Shown here: piece by piece, positions 34,879 to 47,591 of the stretch
Position numbering within the stretch: the stretch's first letter is position 1
How the letters are laid out: each line of letters begins with the position of its first letter
Origin: Datnioides undecimradiatus
Lineage: Eukaryota > Chordata > Actinopteri > Lobotiformes > Datnioididae
Assembly: GCA_008933995.1 (NCBI GenBank)
Contig: WARS01000015.1
Location: 5,087,861-5,151,860 of the forward strand
Direction of reading: 5' to 3'
Length of the DNA stretch: 64,000 bases
Made by a program: the position numbers and the translations under genes
The notes under the pieces: model-generated
Databases searched by the model: none
What the model was told of the DNA's origin: nothing
What the model saw: the letters and a program-made list of their open reading frames with translations, nothing else

Positions 34879-36701
34879 TCACATGCATATAGGAATTGTA
34901 CACACACACAAGCACATAAAGACATAAATGCGCACACAAGGACAAGGAAAAAACTTGTGCAAACAAACGTGCACACGCAAACACAACATGAACACAATAA
35001 ACTGACACAACTAACAAGAAGCATCACAACATAGTGGCGCCACCTGTCTCCTCTTCAGCAATTAATGAGTTCCCGGCTCCCGGGATGCTACAACGAGGTG
35101 GCAATTAGCAGGGAAAAGAAAGGGGGAGTCATGAAATGATGGAGAAAAACAGACGACGGGAGGGGGGGTGAGGGGTTCTGAGAAGAGAGAGATAAATAAA
35201 CGTGGAGAGAGAGGATAAAAACACAGACAGAAGGGATGAAGATAGTGGAAATAAAGAGGAAATAAATGAGATCTTGTGGCAGAAAGAACTACTCTGACAG
35301 ATCTTCATTTACCCAGACGTTTGTCCCAGAAAGTTTAAAAAATCTGCATAGTACATAGCACTGCCACTATTTCACAGTGTTTTTTTAAAGTCTGCAACCA
35401 TTTCTTAATTTAAAAACAGCTGAAACATTTAGATATCAGAAACAAATGTCACACATTTTTTTACGTGCAAATGAAGTCATTATTTTACTCATTCACTGTA
35501 GGTTTGTGATCATGTCCCAAGTAAATGTGTAACAGTAGCACAAGAGGAACCTAAGTCTATAGGTGACCAAAAACATTGAATAAAAGGTGGATAATAAAAT
35601 ATAATAAGAAACAAATATAAGAGAAGACAAGAGAAGGAAGTTTGCTCAGATGTGAAGTTAATTCAGGTGTAAAGTCATCAAAGCCTGTTTTTTGTTTTGC
35701 ATTTTGTTGGCCTGTGTGTCTCTGTTACCTGTGTTTATATTTCCATCTGCTACAATCTCTCTGACTTCGTCTCTTTCCTTCTGTCATTCTGTCAATCGCT
35801 GCTTCCTCTTTCTCTCCCTTAAACACACACACACTCACAGACACACACACAAGCACACTCTTTTGTTTGCCACCTGATAACAGGCAGTCATTCATACCGC
35901 CTCTCGACCCCAGTGACCCCTGAACCCTGAGGCCTAAATACGGAACAAGAACTGAGAGACTGGTCATACATTTGCTGACAGTGATTGTCTACACAGGACT
36001 GGAACTGGCATTCAAAGCCTACATGTCCTTAAATGCCTGCCCTGTACTGTATAATAATAAGCTTTTGATTCAACAACTCTTCACGGTTTTGTAAAATCCA
36101 ATTCACAAAATTAAATTTTAATTCCTAGAATTTTACAAAACTCCAATACTCCACCGCGTTTAGCAGCAAATTGAAAAATTACTGATAACAGCATAATTTC
36201 TTAGTTACTTCTTTACATTGTAAATAAACTTTGCGTTTGGCAAGCAGGTGAGTTAAGGAAGTTAAAAAATATGCTGATATCAGTGACCTACAGACCAATA
36301 TCTGTATCTATACGGAAAATTAATATTTGTCACAGTTGTAGTATGTTTAAATTATAATAATAATTTAAATTTCCAAACCAGCACTGTCCTGGCAGTCTTA
36401 TAGTACTTTGAATTAAAAAGAAAAAAGAAAACACAGCAGTTATTTTTCAGTGTCAGCCACACAACACACACAATTAGCAAAGGACATCTGTTGACATCTG
36501 GAACCTGTCCTAACACTGCCCCCACTTTTCATGTGCGTATTGCATTTTGTATACGTGCAGCATTCATTTCTGTGCAACCAACACTTCAAACGGAAGCAGG
36601 ATACATGAGGCTACGTCGTGTGTATGTGATTGCATAGTCGAAAGTAAGCATATATCCAGCTTTAAATGAGAGGTTAAACAGTTTGTTTGGAGTAAGTTAC
36701 A

Positions 36702-36805
36702 GACACACACACACACACACACACATTTTCTTTTACATGATGATACATGATGCATTTACAAAGAAACAAAGAAGTAGATACACAAAGCACATTCACACAC
36801 ACACA

Positions 36806-36849
<44 letters not shown>
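36702..36849 (+). repeat. CA microsatellite cluster
   Basis: Two CA arrays, 36702-36724 and 36793-36849. The second is interrupted by attc. Unique sequence lies between them. Confidence 0.9.
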
Positions 36850-36853
<4 letters not shown>

Positions 36854-37344
36854 TTTACATGTTCTGACTATATCCAGCCCTTTCCATGTCCACACACACT
36901 CACACACACAGGGCAGGTGTGGGGTCACTGTTAGGGTCAGAAGCTTCGGTCCAGCTCCCAAATATAGAGCGTCCACTATTCGAGGATCCTTAAGTTCACC
37001 GCAGGTTCTCATATGACCACCATAGACCTCTTTATGTACAGAGAGAAACAGACATACCTAACACACAAAACACGCATTCATTCATGCATACGCTCACACG
37101 CACACTGCCCCAGCACAAGTACTCACACTCATGCACCGTATACACACGTGTGTAAATGAATACATATGGACACACAGCGCTACACTCTGTTACACTAACA
37201 CATCATTAAGATCTCTATCAGCCTGCTATCTAACAACATGAATGCTCATTTCCTCTCTCACCGACCACCCCAACCCTTCACCCATTCCATCTTTTTTCAT
37301 GTTTCTCTTCTTCTGTTTCTCCTTCTTTCCTGACTCCCACCATG

Positions 37345-37348
<4 letters not shown>

Positions 37349-37379
<31 letters not shown>

Positions 37380-37382
37380 TTC
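37349..37382 (+). repeat. (TC)n microsatellite
   Basis: A TC run with one tctg interruption, inside a wider pyrimidine-rich block (37250-37390). Confidence 0.85.
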
Positions 37383-37847
37383 TTGAAGACACTATTTCAC
37401 AGTGTCCATTCAGTGTGTAACAGAGGACCTCTTCTACAGCTGAAATATAAGACTGACACTCTGACCCCTCAGGATGACCTTTGCACTCCAAGCTAACGGC
37501 TCTGACACGTAGAAACATGCCTGTACGTGTGTGTGTGTGCCGCATTTGTTGCGCATGGAAGCTGCAAACTGATCGTCTTTACCTCTTCTGGCCATGCAGT
37601 TGGTAGCGTGAATACAAGTCTACACTGAAAATGTCTGCGTATAGTAAAGAGAGAGGTCAATACTTCACTAGAGCTTACCTTAACTACTTACCTTAATTCT
37701 TTCATACTCTCAAAAGCAGATGGTAGAGATGGAAAGCTGGGTTTTATTTAAATCATGCCAACTCATAAAGATAAAATAATGCACAGTATGAATATCAGCT
37801 CCCTACTAAATTATAGCTGCAGCAACAAATGGGACCCACCCGCCCAA

Positions 37848-37865
37848 AAAAAAAAAAAAAAAAAA
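37848..37865 (+). repeat. Poly-A run (18)
   Basis: Eighteen consecutive A. There is no evidence of a retroposed gene upstream, so it is treated as a simple repeat. Confidence 0.9.
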
Positions 37866-40800
37866 GACAGTAGCTTTTGGCTGTAGGTGTAAATACTGCT
37901 AACATAATAATATATATAAAACAATGTCTAGAGGCGAACTCAGATTTGACTCGGTGCTTAAAAGGGTGACAGAGGCATCAAATGGAAGCAAGGAATTCTA
38001 ACGAGAAACAAATGACTGCAGAAAAGCATCTGATCTGAACATCAATCGCACGTCTGTTTAACAAATGGCAGAGATACAGCTTTTTAAGTCATGCGCTTAT
38101 GAATAACACTGTCTGAGCTTTGCAGCTGTTGATTAGTACAGCATGCTTTAAAAGAGGCCATTGTTATATTGGAAATCACACGGCCAATTTATGTTTCAGT
38201 CTGTCTTTGCTTTATCAAAAACTGCAAAATATCAACATTGCAGTTGTGGGAAAGAAAGAAACAAGTTTTGTAAACCATCACTTGAAGAAGCACACACAAC
38301 CAGTCCTGAAATTCAATTTCCCTCTCTGACTGGAAGCGCATGCCTTTGCAAAAATACTGCCACACACCATCTAATTTGATTGTGTCCATATATATATTTG
38401 TGTGTGTGTGTGTACGTGCATACATGTGATTTTGTGGACATTCTTATATTAAATCAGATGCCATTATTGACTCTGCATGATGTCAATTCGTATGGAGCGT
38501 TACATCTCATTAACAAACATCCTGATGTTATAGCCTACCCACCTCTCTCTTTGTGTGTGTTTATCATCTTTTTTCAGGATCTGGGTGGCCTTTTATACTC
38601 ATATACTTGCATCTGCCGCCTTATTACACAGCTGTTGAAGAACTGTGTGTTTAGCAACTATGTTCTGAAATCATGTGGGTGGCACAGCCAAACTAATGAT
38701 AGACAATGCTACAGTATGTCAAAAACAGTCTATCTGAACTAGTAATCTGGGTTTATGAAGTCGTTTCCTGGAGTTAAGTGTCAATTTCAAGAGAAATCAT
38801 CTTAGCTCAATGTTTGTGTGTAGCATTAAAACTGTTCTTAACACTGAAAAACAAACCTTCATATCATCCGTTGTCTGTGTCCTCAAGATCCACACTGAAA
38901 GTCGCAGTTTCTTTAATTCCCCATGTGTCATGTTTAGCTTATTTGTCAAAATCTTGTTAGAAACACATTTTATAAACAAATCTTTTTATGTGACAGCTGC
39001 TTTATTGCTCTCCATAAAAACTTCAAAAGGGACCTCGAGCTAATCAAGGTGAAGGTTAGGTGAGGGGAACACGCAGTTAAATTTGTTAAGGTATCAACAA
39101 CAGCTCGAGTCATTCAGTGTATCTCAATCTTAAGGTTACTCCCTGAAGAGCACAGAAAGAGCCCTGACATGTGAGTGTGTGAGTGTGTGTGTATGGGAGA
39201 TAAAATAATGCTTCTGTGCTGATTTGTACTAACAAAGTTTTAGGTACAGCTGCAAGAATCTTGGTGACACACCACTAATTTACAGCATTTAAGGATATGA
39301 AGGAGGTTTGAGCAACTGGTTAATTCAAATAAACCCTGCTGACCCATTTTACATAATTATATTATATTCAACTCAATGCTGCTGCCTGTTATTGTACCGT
39401 TCCATTTAAAAATGACCTGCCAAAATATCTGTAGTTTAATTAATAACTGTTGTTAATGACAAAGGCTGCACTATGCTGACATGCTAGGGGACAAAACAGC
39501 AAGTAGGCAAAGAGAAAGTGCCGGTTAATAGATTTTCTGTCATATCAATGGGACGTTAATGTGTGGTGCATTTTTAAAAACTTGTTTAGTTTCATTTCGC
39601 AGCTTTTTGTCTTCATCCCAGCATGTAGACTAGCATGCTCTGGTTATTTGTGTGTCTGTGTGTGTGAAGGCTGAGATAGTCTTTGGACCATTATTGGTTA
39701 TTCTAGAAGATCGGCCTGTGACATTTAATAACAAGTTCCCGTCGTCTCATCTAAAATGCCCGGAGCTCTCCAGGTACGTTGGTCCAGCTCAGTATCAGGT
39801 GCAGGGAAGAGATGAGGCCCAGAACTAGCAAAGCACAGGTTCACATACACAAACACACATGCATGCATGCACACATCGGACTCTACCTCGGCCTTCAACA
39901 ATGCCACATTTGTCTAACAACAGATCTCCATACGATAAGAGATGGAAGCATATTAGGCAGGACACCCACACACACACACACACAATCATGTCTTCAGATG
40001 GTTATCGTATTTACATAATCATTAGTTGTGGGTGAGACTCTGTCACGATCTGTGTGGTGCTCCCAGTAGTATTAAAAGCAATTACTGTCTGAGAGATAAG
40101 GCTGTGCCATACACACAAACACCCGCGCGCGCGCATACATAGTGTGAGTGTTTACAGAGTATGCATACAAACGCTCATGCTCAGTGAAAGGGAGTAGTTA
40201 TGGTTATAATTAGGTAAAGATACGAAGACAGAAGCGCTCACAAACAAGCACAACACACAGGAACACATCACAGTTACAATATCCAAAGTTGTTTTCAGAA
40301 TTGTGACACAGACGTAGGCACACCACGTGCACACACTCACAGACCACAAATACCCACACACACGCACACAGAATCCGACCCTGTTGCCCCTCCCCACGGC
40401 TTAGAGAAATTACTGCCACCTGAAGCGGAACCCTGTCCATCACGCAGAGGCCCCCCAAAGCCCCACAGGTGTCCTTTAACATGTCCAAAGATCCACTCCT
40501 CCCCCCCGGCTCTCCATGTGGGCCATTCATCTGGCTGCAGTGGAGGACATCAAAACAAAACACATCCCCGGGGGAAAAAAAAAACCTCACAGCCACACAT
40601 GCACATGAATTACTCCGCAGTGAGGACACAGCTTGGTGCTACCAGCCCCGCGAGAAGACAATCAGACTGTTAAATGTGGCTCTCACATGATGAATTTTAA
40701 GTTGGATTCTTTGGAAATCCTCACAAATCACAAACTTTACATTGCACCCAATGCTTTTTCATGTATGCCGTACAGATTGACTCCAGCTCTGTCACTGTAG

Positions 40801-41335
40801 TTGATCTGATGCCAGGAACCAAAGAACCTTTCACTTCATCCAGACCAGACTTGTTGTGTGAAGATGAACACAATGAGTTATAAGAGACAGGTGGAAAACA
40901 CTCCAAACCACAGACATGCAACTTAGTGTTTCTCAGCCACATTTCAGTTGGCTGTGGTTTAAAGGAGTCTCGCTAAACAAAACAAGATTTGTTTAAAAGG
41001 CAGGGAAATGGAGCAATCACCAATTTTCGCTAAACGGCATTCAAGTGAAAAGCGCCCAAGAATTGGCCAAATCCAGTCACTTAACATTAACTTTCAGGGG
41101 CCTGACAATGTAATACGCGTGGCAACAAGTACATGCTTTTCTTTTATAACAGACAGTTCATCTTTCTCTTCAGCATAAGCACACTGCCAAGGCTAAATAA
41201 AATAAACTTTCAATTCAATTCAATTCAATCTTTCAGAAAAAAAAAGACATTTGTGCAGCTATTTTACAAAGAGACAAACCAAAAGAGACACAGGTGATCA
41301 ACCCAGGCACGATGGCAGCCACCCCCACAGACAGA

Positions 41336-41362
41336 CAGACAGACAGACGGACAGACACACTG
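41336..41362 (+). repeat. (ACAG)n tetranucleotide repeat
   Basis: About six ACAG/AGAC units with one acgg variant. Confidence 0.9.
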
Positions 41363-42164
41363 ACAGTGAGACAGTCAGACTTTTAGAATAAACACCAGAG
41401 CTCTCAGAGTCGCCCAGGAAGAAATTCTTTTCTTTGATGTCAAGCCATGTGACCTCGCAGCAGTCTGAGGAATTGCAGCACCGTCCAAACAAACGTCAAC
41501 ACTGCTAACACCCTCAAGGTCGTTGTGTGTGTGTGTGTGCGTGTGCGTGTGTGTTTCAGTCTAAATTTTGGTGTGTGTGCGCACATGTAGTGTGTGTTTG
41601 CATGTTGAGAAGATGGGGAGAAATTTGTACCCTGTCCTTGTACACTTGGTATGTTGGTATTATGCATTTTCACAACTATTCTTTGACTCTATACTTATAA
41701 TAAAGAGAAGAATTAGTAGTCAGTTGCCCTGTGCAGACCTGCCTCTTATTTAACTACCCTTCCAACTGCAACATCTATGATGAGTATGAATTTCTTTATT
41801 TGTTTTACTTAGCAAGAACTGTCCTTGTATAAAGAAAATGCCAACACATGAATAAAATGTGAGTATAAAAAGTTTGTTATGTAGTCAGTACGGTGGGATT
41901 CGCAGTAATATTTGTGACTGTCCCTGCTGTCCAGCGGAGCACTACTTTTGTGCAACCAGTATCGTGCACGTAAACTACAATTTAAAAACACATAGTTTGC
42001 TTTTGAGAACTGATGCCGAATAACAAAACAGTATTTTCTTACAGCTGGATGTGGGGTATGGTGCTGTGTGCAGGAAATGTTGACCATATGGATCTTGATG
42101 ATTGACTGGTTTGGATTTAAAAAGGAATAGGCTGACATTCTGGGAATGAGGGAATATTTGCGCT

Positions 42165-42300
42165 CTTGTTTCTTCCCATTTCCAGCCTTCATGGTAAGCC
42201 AAGCTAACCCTTTTCTGACAGTCATGATGAGTATCAGTCTCCTTATTTGACTCTTAGAGAGAAATAGCATATTTCCAAAAATGTGAAACTATTCTTTTAA
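42165..42300 (-). repeat. Decayed teleost interspersed repeat (second family)
   Basis: The minus strand reads tttttggaaatatgctattt, then aagagtcaaataaggagact followed by gatactcatcatgactgtc, then gggttagcttggcttaccat and gaaggctggaaatggg. This matches the order of a widespread fish repeat whose core contains tagcttagcataaagactgg. The divergence is high, so the copy is old. It also explains the long but meaningless minus-strand frame across 41809-42270. Confidence 0.45.
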
Positions 42301-43082
42301 TGGAAATAATGCTTTTCAGGCATTTTACTAGCTGGCGGGCTACATTGGTTATGACTAGTATAGTGCACCTAAATCACAGGGCAAACTGTTTGGAGTCATG
42401 TTGCATTGTGTGTAATTCAGTCCTGAGTTGAACAATGTTACCTGAGTGAAATGTTAAATCAAAGCAGGTTTCTTTTCAGATCAAGCTTTCACTAATGCCT
42501 TTTACAAACAGAGTAGAGTGACAGAAGAGTCCAGATTTAGTAGAGCGAGTGACGGTAACTAAGAAATACAGACGTACAGAGGAATTGCAATTAAATACAT
42601 AGATCAACAATGTCCTGTTTCTCTCTATTGCAAAACAGTTATTCAGAGGTACATTTTGCAAACAAGCTTACAGCTCTCCTCTGTGCCGACATATTGTGGC
42701 AGCGAAAGGTTGGAAGTAATTAGTTTGTTTTCACGTCAGATCTTATCTTGGATGATCACGATTATGGTGCTAAGCACAGTTTATTATCCTAAATGAGCCA
42801 CTTTCAAACCAAGACTAAAATATTATTTATGTTTGTGTGAAAACTTTTGCGTGTTCCCACCTTACTGTCGTCACTGCGGTACACATGCTAGTTGTTCTCT
42901 CTGTTTTGGTTCATCACAGCTGAATGACCACAGAGACAACACTGCAACACTTTGAACACAATCCTCTCACTGCTGGTAAACAGTGGTGTCCCATTGCAGC
43001 AGTTTATTTAGGAGTCTGTTCTAACCCAAACAGGGATTATGATAAAACCCACTGCTCCCTCTTTTAGACCACTAAGTACTTT

Positions 43083-43103
43083 CTGCTGCTGCTGCTGCTG
43101 CTG
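43083..43103 (+). repeat. (CTG)7 trinucleotide repeat
   Basis: Seven perfect CTG units (CAG on the minus strand), non-coding as far as can be seen. Confidence 0.9.
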
Positions 43104-44362
43104 AAGGCTCGTAGGCTGCTGAAGCATATAGGCAGCTGGTTTTGTGCATGAGAGACAGAGAAAGAAAGAAAATGGCAGTGAGAGCAACTGTGCTCACAGA
43201 AAAAAGCGCCATCACAGACAGCTCGCACACGGCGACGAGTGAGCAGCACTTGAGATCTGCCTGATAAAACCTTGGCTTGAGCAACTAAGGGGAAACATAT
43301 AATCTGTTCACTGCATGCTTGAAACTCAGTGAAAGCTTGACTTCCAGACACTTTTGACTGGTTTTAACATACTAAGGCTACTAAGGCTACTAAATGTGAC
43401 ATGGATGACTTGAACATAACGAAAAAAAAGTCTTTGAAACTTTTGAGTTAAACTGTCTGTTGATGTTAATTAATTGCAACAGGTTGAAGAAAACTATAAG
43501 TATGGTGCCCCCTTGGGGACAAACAATAGGCATCCACGGTCTCTGTTGGATCCACAAACTGGTGCAGATAAACTACGACTTCTGGGTGGTTTAGTCTTCA
43601 TGGTGTTACTTTACAGGTGTTCTACTGTGCGCATGCATATCCATCAAAACACGAATGCCATGCATGGATATTAACTGTTATGTCAGTACTCTAATTTTAT
43701 AAACCTCTTTACTAACGGCATACAGATAACTTCAAGTGCTCAGTGTTTAATGTCAGCTGCCGAAGTTAAAGAGAGTCATTCATCAACCTAACAGCCACTC
43801 AAATGCCAATACGTTTCATGCACTGAAAAACCCCGGCAATGATCAAGCCAATGCCTGCAATGGAAATTCACCTATTTTATAATGTATCTCAGGAGAAATA
43901 ATAGGAACAAGGGCTTTTATCCATTGAAGAGAATATTTATGCCCAATCTGGATGGTATCTACAACAAATGCACAACAGAAGTCCTTGGAGTGAGATGTAA
44001 TGGAAAAGCAAAAGGAAGCTTCTTTTTCCCGCCCATTTACAAGTTCATGACCTCGCCAACAGCAGCTTCCCTCATCATTTACATTCACACACTATTGTAC
44101 GCACACCCATACACTCAAAGTGCTTCTCCACAATGCAGTGTGCACTTCATAGTAGACCGTTATGTTGAAAGATGCTGCTGCCAGCACACCTGTGCGTGTG
44201 TGCACGAGGATTCATATACGCATTTATGTGTGTGTGTGTGTGAGTGTGAGTGAGTGAGTGAGTGTATATGAAAAAAACACCGTCTCACGTTTCGGCTGTA
44301 ATGGCCCTGCTGAAACATGTGTCTCCCACTCAAAGGTTCCAAGCTGCTGTTAAATACAGACA

Positions 44363-44363
<1 letters not shown>

Positions 44364-44413
<50 letters not shown>
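44364..44413 (+). repeat. (CA)n microsatellite
   Basis: A CA run of about 25 units. A TG-rich stretch lies 130 bp upstream (44226-44264), so the two could pair. Confidence 0.95.
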
Positions 44414-44415
<2 letters not shown>

Positions 44416-44839
44416 TGTTTCCCAAACAACTACCGAAAAGGAGTTTAATTTAATTAGTGAGTTCATCATGACCACTTCTTCCATATGTGTAAGTAGTAGA
44501 AGTATTGCTGGTGAGATAAAATCATTAGTTATTCATTAGTTAGATCATCACCATAATCAATAACACTTTATGTTACTCAACTCATCTAAATAAATATCAG
44601 GAGAGGCCTTATGTTGGACACCCAGTGATGTATGAAAATACAGAAACCTATCATCATACTTTAAGCCAAGTTCCAACAAAGCACCTACTGTAAATACAGA
44701 TTAAATACACAGTTTTCTGCTACTGGTAGTCATATCGGCTCCAGACAGTTTAAGGTATCTAAAATACACAGGAGACAGATCAAGTAACAATGCATCCTCA
44801 AAAATGTCTTACATGTCTTATTTAAACACTAAGTGCAAG

Positions 44840-45260
44840 AGGCAACCATCATACTTTTTTGAGGCTCCAGCAACAAACAAGTCCACACCTCTCCTTCATC
44901 TCACCCAGCTAACCAAGCACCATCTGCTCAATATATTCCAAACTGCTGGTTGAAGTGTGCTCCTCATTTAAGGCATCCATATGTAAATGTGCAGCTAACA
45001 GCACCTGCCTCCCCTGACTGAATGGCCCAGTGTCCTCTGAGGAGCAAACATGCACGGGTGCAGAATATACTTGTCCAGATGTCAGTTGTGCTGTGGGCAG
45101 CTTTTGCTGCCACACATGTAAGGACATCTTTGTGCACTTCTACACCCTCCTGTGGCACCACCTTATGCAAGACTTTAGTCACGGAGGGTCTCTCGTATTG
45201 GTTTGCAAAAGTGTTTATGGCTGAAAAAGGCAAACATTGTTTTGGCCAAATCACATATTC
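44840..45260 (-). pseudogene. Decayed hAT-superfamily transposase fragment
   Basis: Minus-strand frames here resemble the middle of a hAT/ZBED-type transposase. One frame reads NQYERPSVTKVLHKVVPQ and then AAHSTTDIWTS, where TTDxWTS is a hallmark of hAT catalytic cores. After a frame change a second frame reads LHMDALNEEHTSTSSLEY, which fits the following C..f.EEHT..nI block. The match therefore runs across two frames with stops, meaning a broken copy. I see no BED zinc finger or C-terminal dimerisation domain, and no terminal repeats were located. Identification rests on motif recall, not a search. Confidence 0.5.
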
Positions 45261-46828
45261 TAATTTGTTTAAAGCAGCATGGTAGGGGATCGTGTTTAAG
45301 CATTACATCTAAAAACACTATTGGTGCACATCTATGAGTCCCTGCGCTTTGAGAGCCAGGCCTGATTTAAGTGACTGACATTAGGTTTCTTGAATAGCAT
45401 GTGATTATTCATCAAAGATATATAGATATTGAAAGGTTAATATCCCTGCTTCAGCTCATTGTGCCGTTGCACATTACAAACCTCCTTAGTTGTCATAGTT
45501 GTCCATGCAGCTGGCTATAAAATGCTCCCAGATACTAATAAATTTCCTCTTGGCAACTGAGGCTAAATCACTTGTGTTAGTGCAAGCTAAGGTTACAGAT
45601 CACTATCCCAAAGGAAAGAGTTATGTTTGCAAACAAGTAGTGCTCACAACTCTCTCAGACTCTCTAAAGATATTGGAAAGTGCACAAATACATAACATGT
45701 AATACTATCTCTGTGCATCTGTGAGCTATCCATTTAAATGATATTTTCTTTAGTTTTCTTATATTCTGTCTAAAGACATTATACTTAGAAGATGGGAAAC
45801 AAGTTGCAAAATACCACTGATCATGAAGCCTACATGTGAGCCTTTAAAGCTCAAGTTAGATATTTTAGGACAAGTCAAATATAGTGTAATTTATGAAGGA
45901 TATGGTGTCACTGTGCTTATGTTGCGCTTGGCAACTTTGGCTTTTGGAGAAATACGCTGCACACTGCTATTTTGGTTAGTTTGGTTGGCTTCAAAATCGA
46001 GTATTTGCAGAGTAAGTATTAATGTAGTCCCACTGCTTAATTTTTTTCTTGATGAGGACCTGATGCTCCTCGATCTGTAGGACTGCTTTTAATGGACCAC
46101 GCAGATCAACGTCTGATACTTTCACAAATCCAAAAACCTCATTACTTTTACTGATTTGTGTCCTTTATTGAATACCTAATAAATATTAACCTACTCATTT
46201 GTGCTCCAGTAGTTTGTGGTTGATGTACAGACAATTTTGACAAAACTGTCTGTTACAAGACATTAGATAAGATTGTGATGACATTATGTGATTGTGAAGA
46301 TTTTATAAATTCATTAAAACACATATTATTTGGAAATGTATTACCATGGAATTATTATTATTATTTTGTTGGTAATCATATTGTTGTATTATGATGATTT
46401 TTTTTGTTGTATAATTACATTAATACCCTAAAGGGTGTACTTTATATCATTACTGTCACGACAGGACAACAACAATTACTCTTCCTGGTGTCCATGTTAA
46501 TATGAACTACATATAGCTAACACTGTATTTGCACATGCATCACCACTGGGATGCACAGAGATGTTGCACAGAGATGATGCAGCAGGTGGATTGCATTAGC
46601 TGAAGGACACTTGCATTATATATTTCCCTTAGAAATTATACTCAAGAGGAATCTAAAACATGATATAATCTGTATGATGAACACAGTCCAAAATGGCTTT
46701 CAGTGTTTGAGGGAAATGTTCCAATAAGAGGCAAGACATATTTCTATCACAACGCAGGCACTTGTGCTTGGAAACAGAGCATTTGACTGACTAGACTAGA
46801 CTGATTAATTGATTCATTTTGCTTTTAC

Positions 46829-46879
46829 CTGTAGTTGAGTGATGATGTAAGAGAGACTGGCCACACAGCTCTGCAATCC
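46829..46879 (-). other. Candidate 51-nt exon (possible bmpr1b 5' UTR exon)
   Basis: On the minus strand a polypyrimidine run (tttgtttttttgtgtgtctg) leads to catgcag|GGATTG, and 51 nt later CTACAG|gtaaaa gives a good donor. The exon has no ATG and all three frames are open. Distal non-coding 5' exons are known for mammalian BMPR1B, so it could be one. It could equally be a chance pairing of splice-like sites. Confidence 0.27.
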
Positions 46880-47548
46880 CTGCATGCAGACACACAAAAA
46901 AACAAAGAAAATACAGTGAGAAAATGCAGACGCTCCTTAAGAAAAACAGAGATGAAGACAATGCGGTTACTGTAAAGGCAGTGGCATGAATTTAAAATGG
47001 TTAAATAAAGAATTTAATACAAACACAGCGTAGTCAATTCCCTGAGGGAAGGCTCAAATTCCTATGTACACCTGTTCTGTTTTTTAATGTACAACCGGGA
47101 CGTCTATTGTGGTAACGTGTTTCCTCAAATTCATATAAAATCCTGAAAGTCAGAGTCTGCTTTTAGGTTATGCTGAGCAGCTTTCAGGGACGTCTTTAGT
47201 TTACTTGACGTATCAAGTCAAATAACACATAAATTAAGTCATACAAAAAGGAAAACATACAGTCACTTTAAAACATCGTGTCTTCTGTTATACAAAGACA
47301 CAGGTTGTATGCCAAGGATTGTGCACTTTATTAGATCTTGTGATTGGAGGGTCAAGTCGTACAGATTCCCACCTGTAGAGTTGGAAAATTAAACTCAAAT
47401 AAAAATTCTCTATATAAACATGACACTCTGGGCGGGTCCATTTCTTCATCTCTAAGAAAACACAGCCTCCAAAACACTGTAAGTCACACTGGATTCATTT
47501 CACACAAGGTTTCTTTTTATTGCCACCCAATAAACCAGTCCAGCAGTA

Positions 47549-47550
47549 TA

Positions 47551-47590
<40 letters not shown>
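47549..47590 (+). repeat. (TG)n microsatellite
   Basis: A TATG start followed by about 16 TG units. Confidence 0.9.

Positions 47591-47591
<1 letters not shown>

Larger units (their letters stand above)
34441..42164. other. Non-coding region, 34.4-42.2 kb
   Basis: No supported exon. It is dominated by CA-type microsatellites (34850-34878, 36702-36849), a TC repeat (37349-37382), an 18-nt poly-A run (37848-37865), a CG alternating run (40124-40134) and a CAGA repeat (41336-41362). The open frames here are microsatellite-coded Thr/His or Cys/Val strings. Confidence 0.5.

Noticed and set aside
37660-37705. Two adjacent minus-strand TTAAG|gtaag donor-like sites
   Set aside because: Repeated AT-rich motif with no plausible acceptor or coding frame upstream.
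41809-42270. 153-codon minus-strand ORF
   Set aside because: Overlaps a decayed dispersed repeat; the peptide has no recognisable domain and the frame appears accidental.
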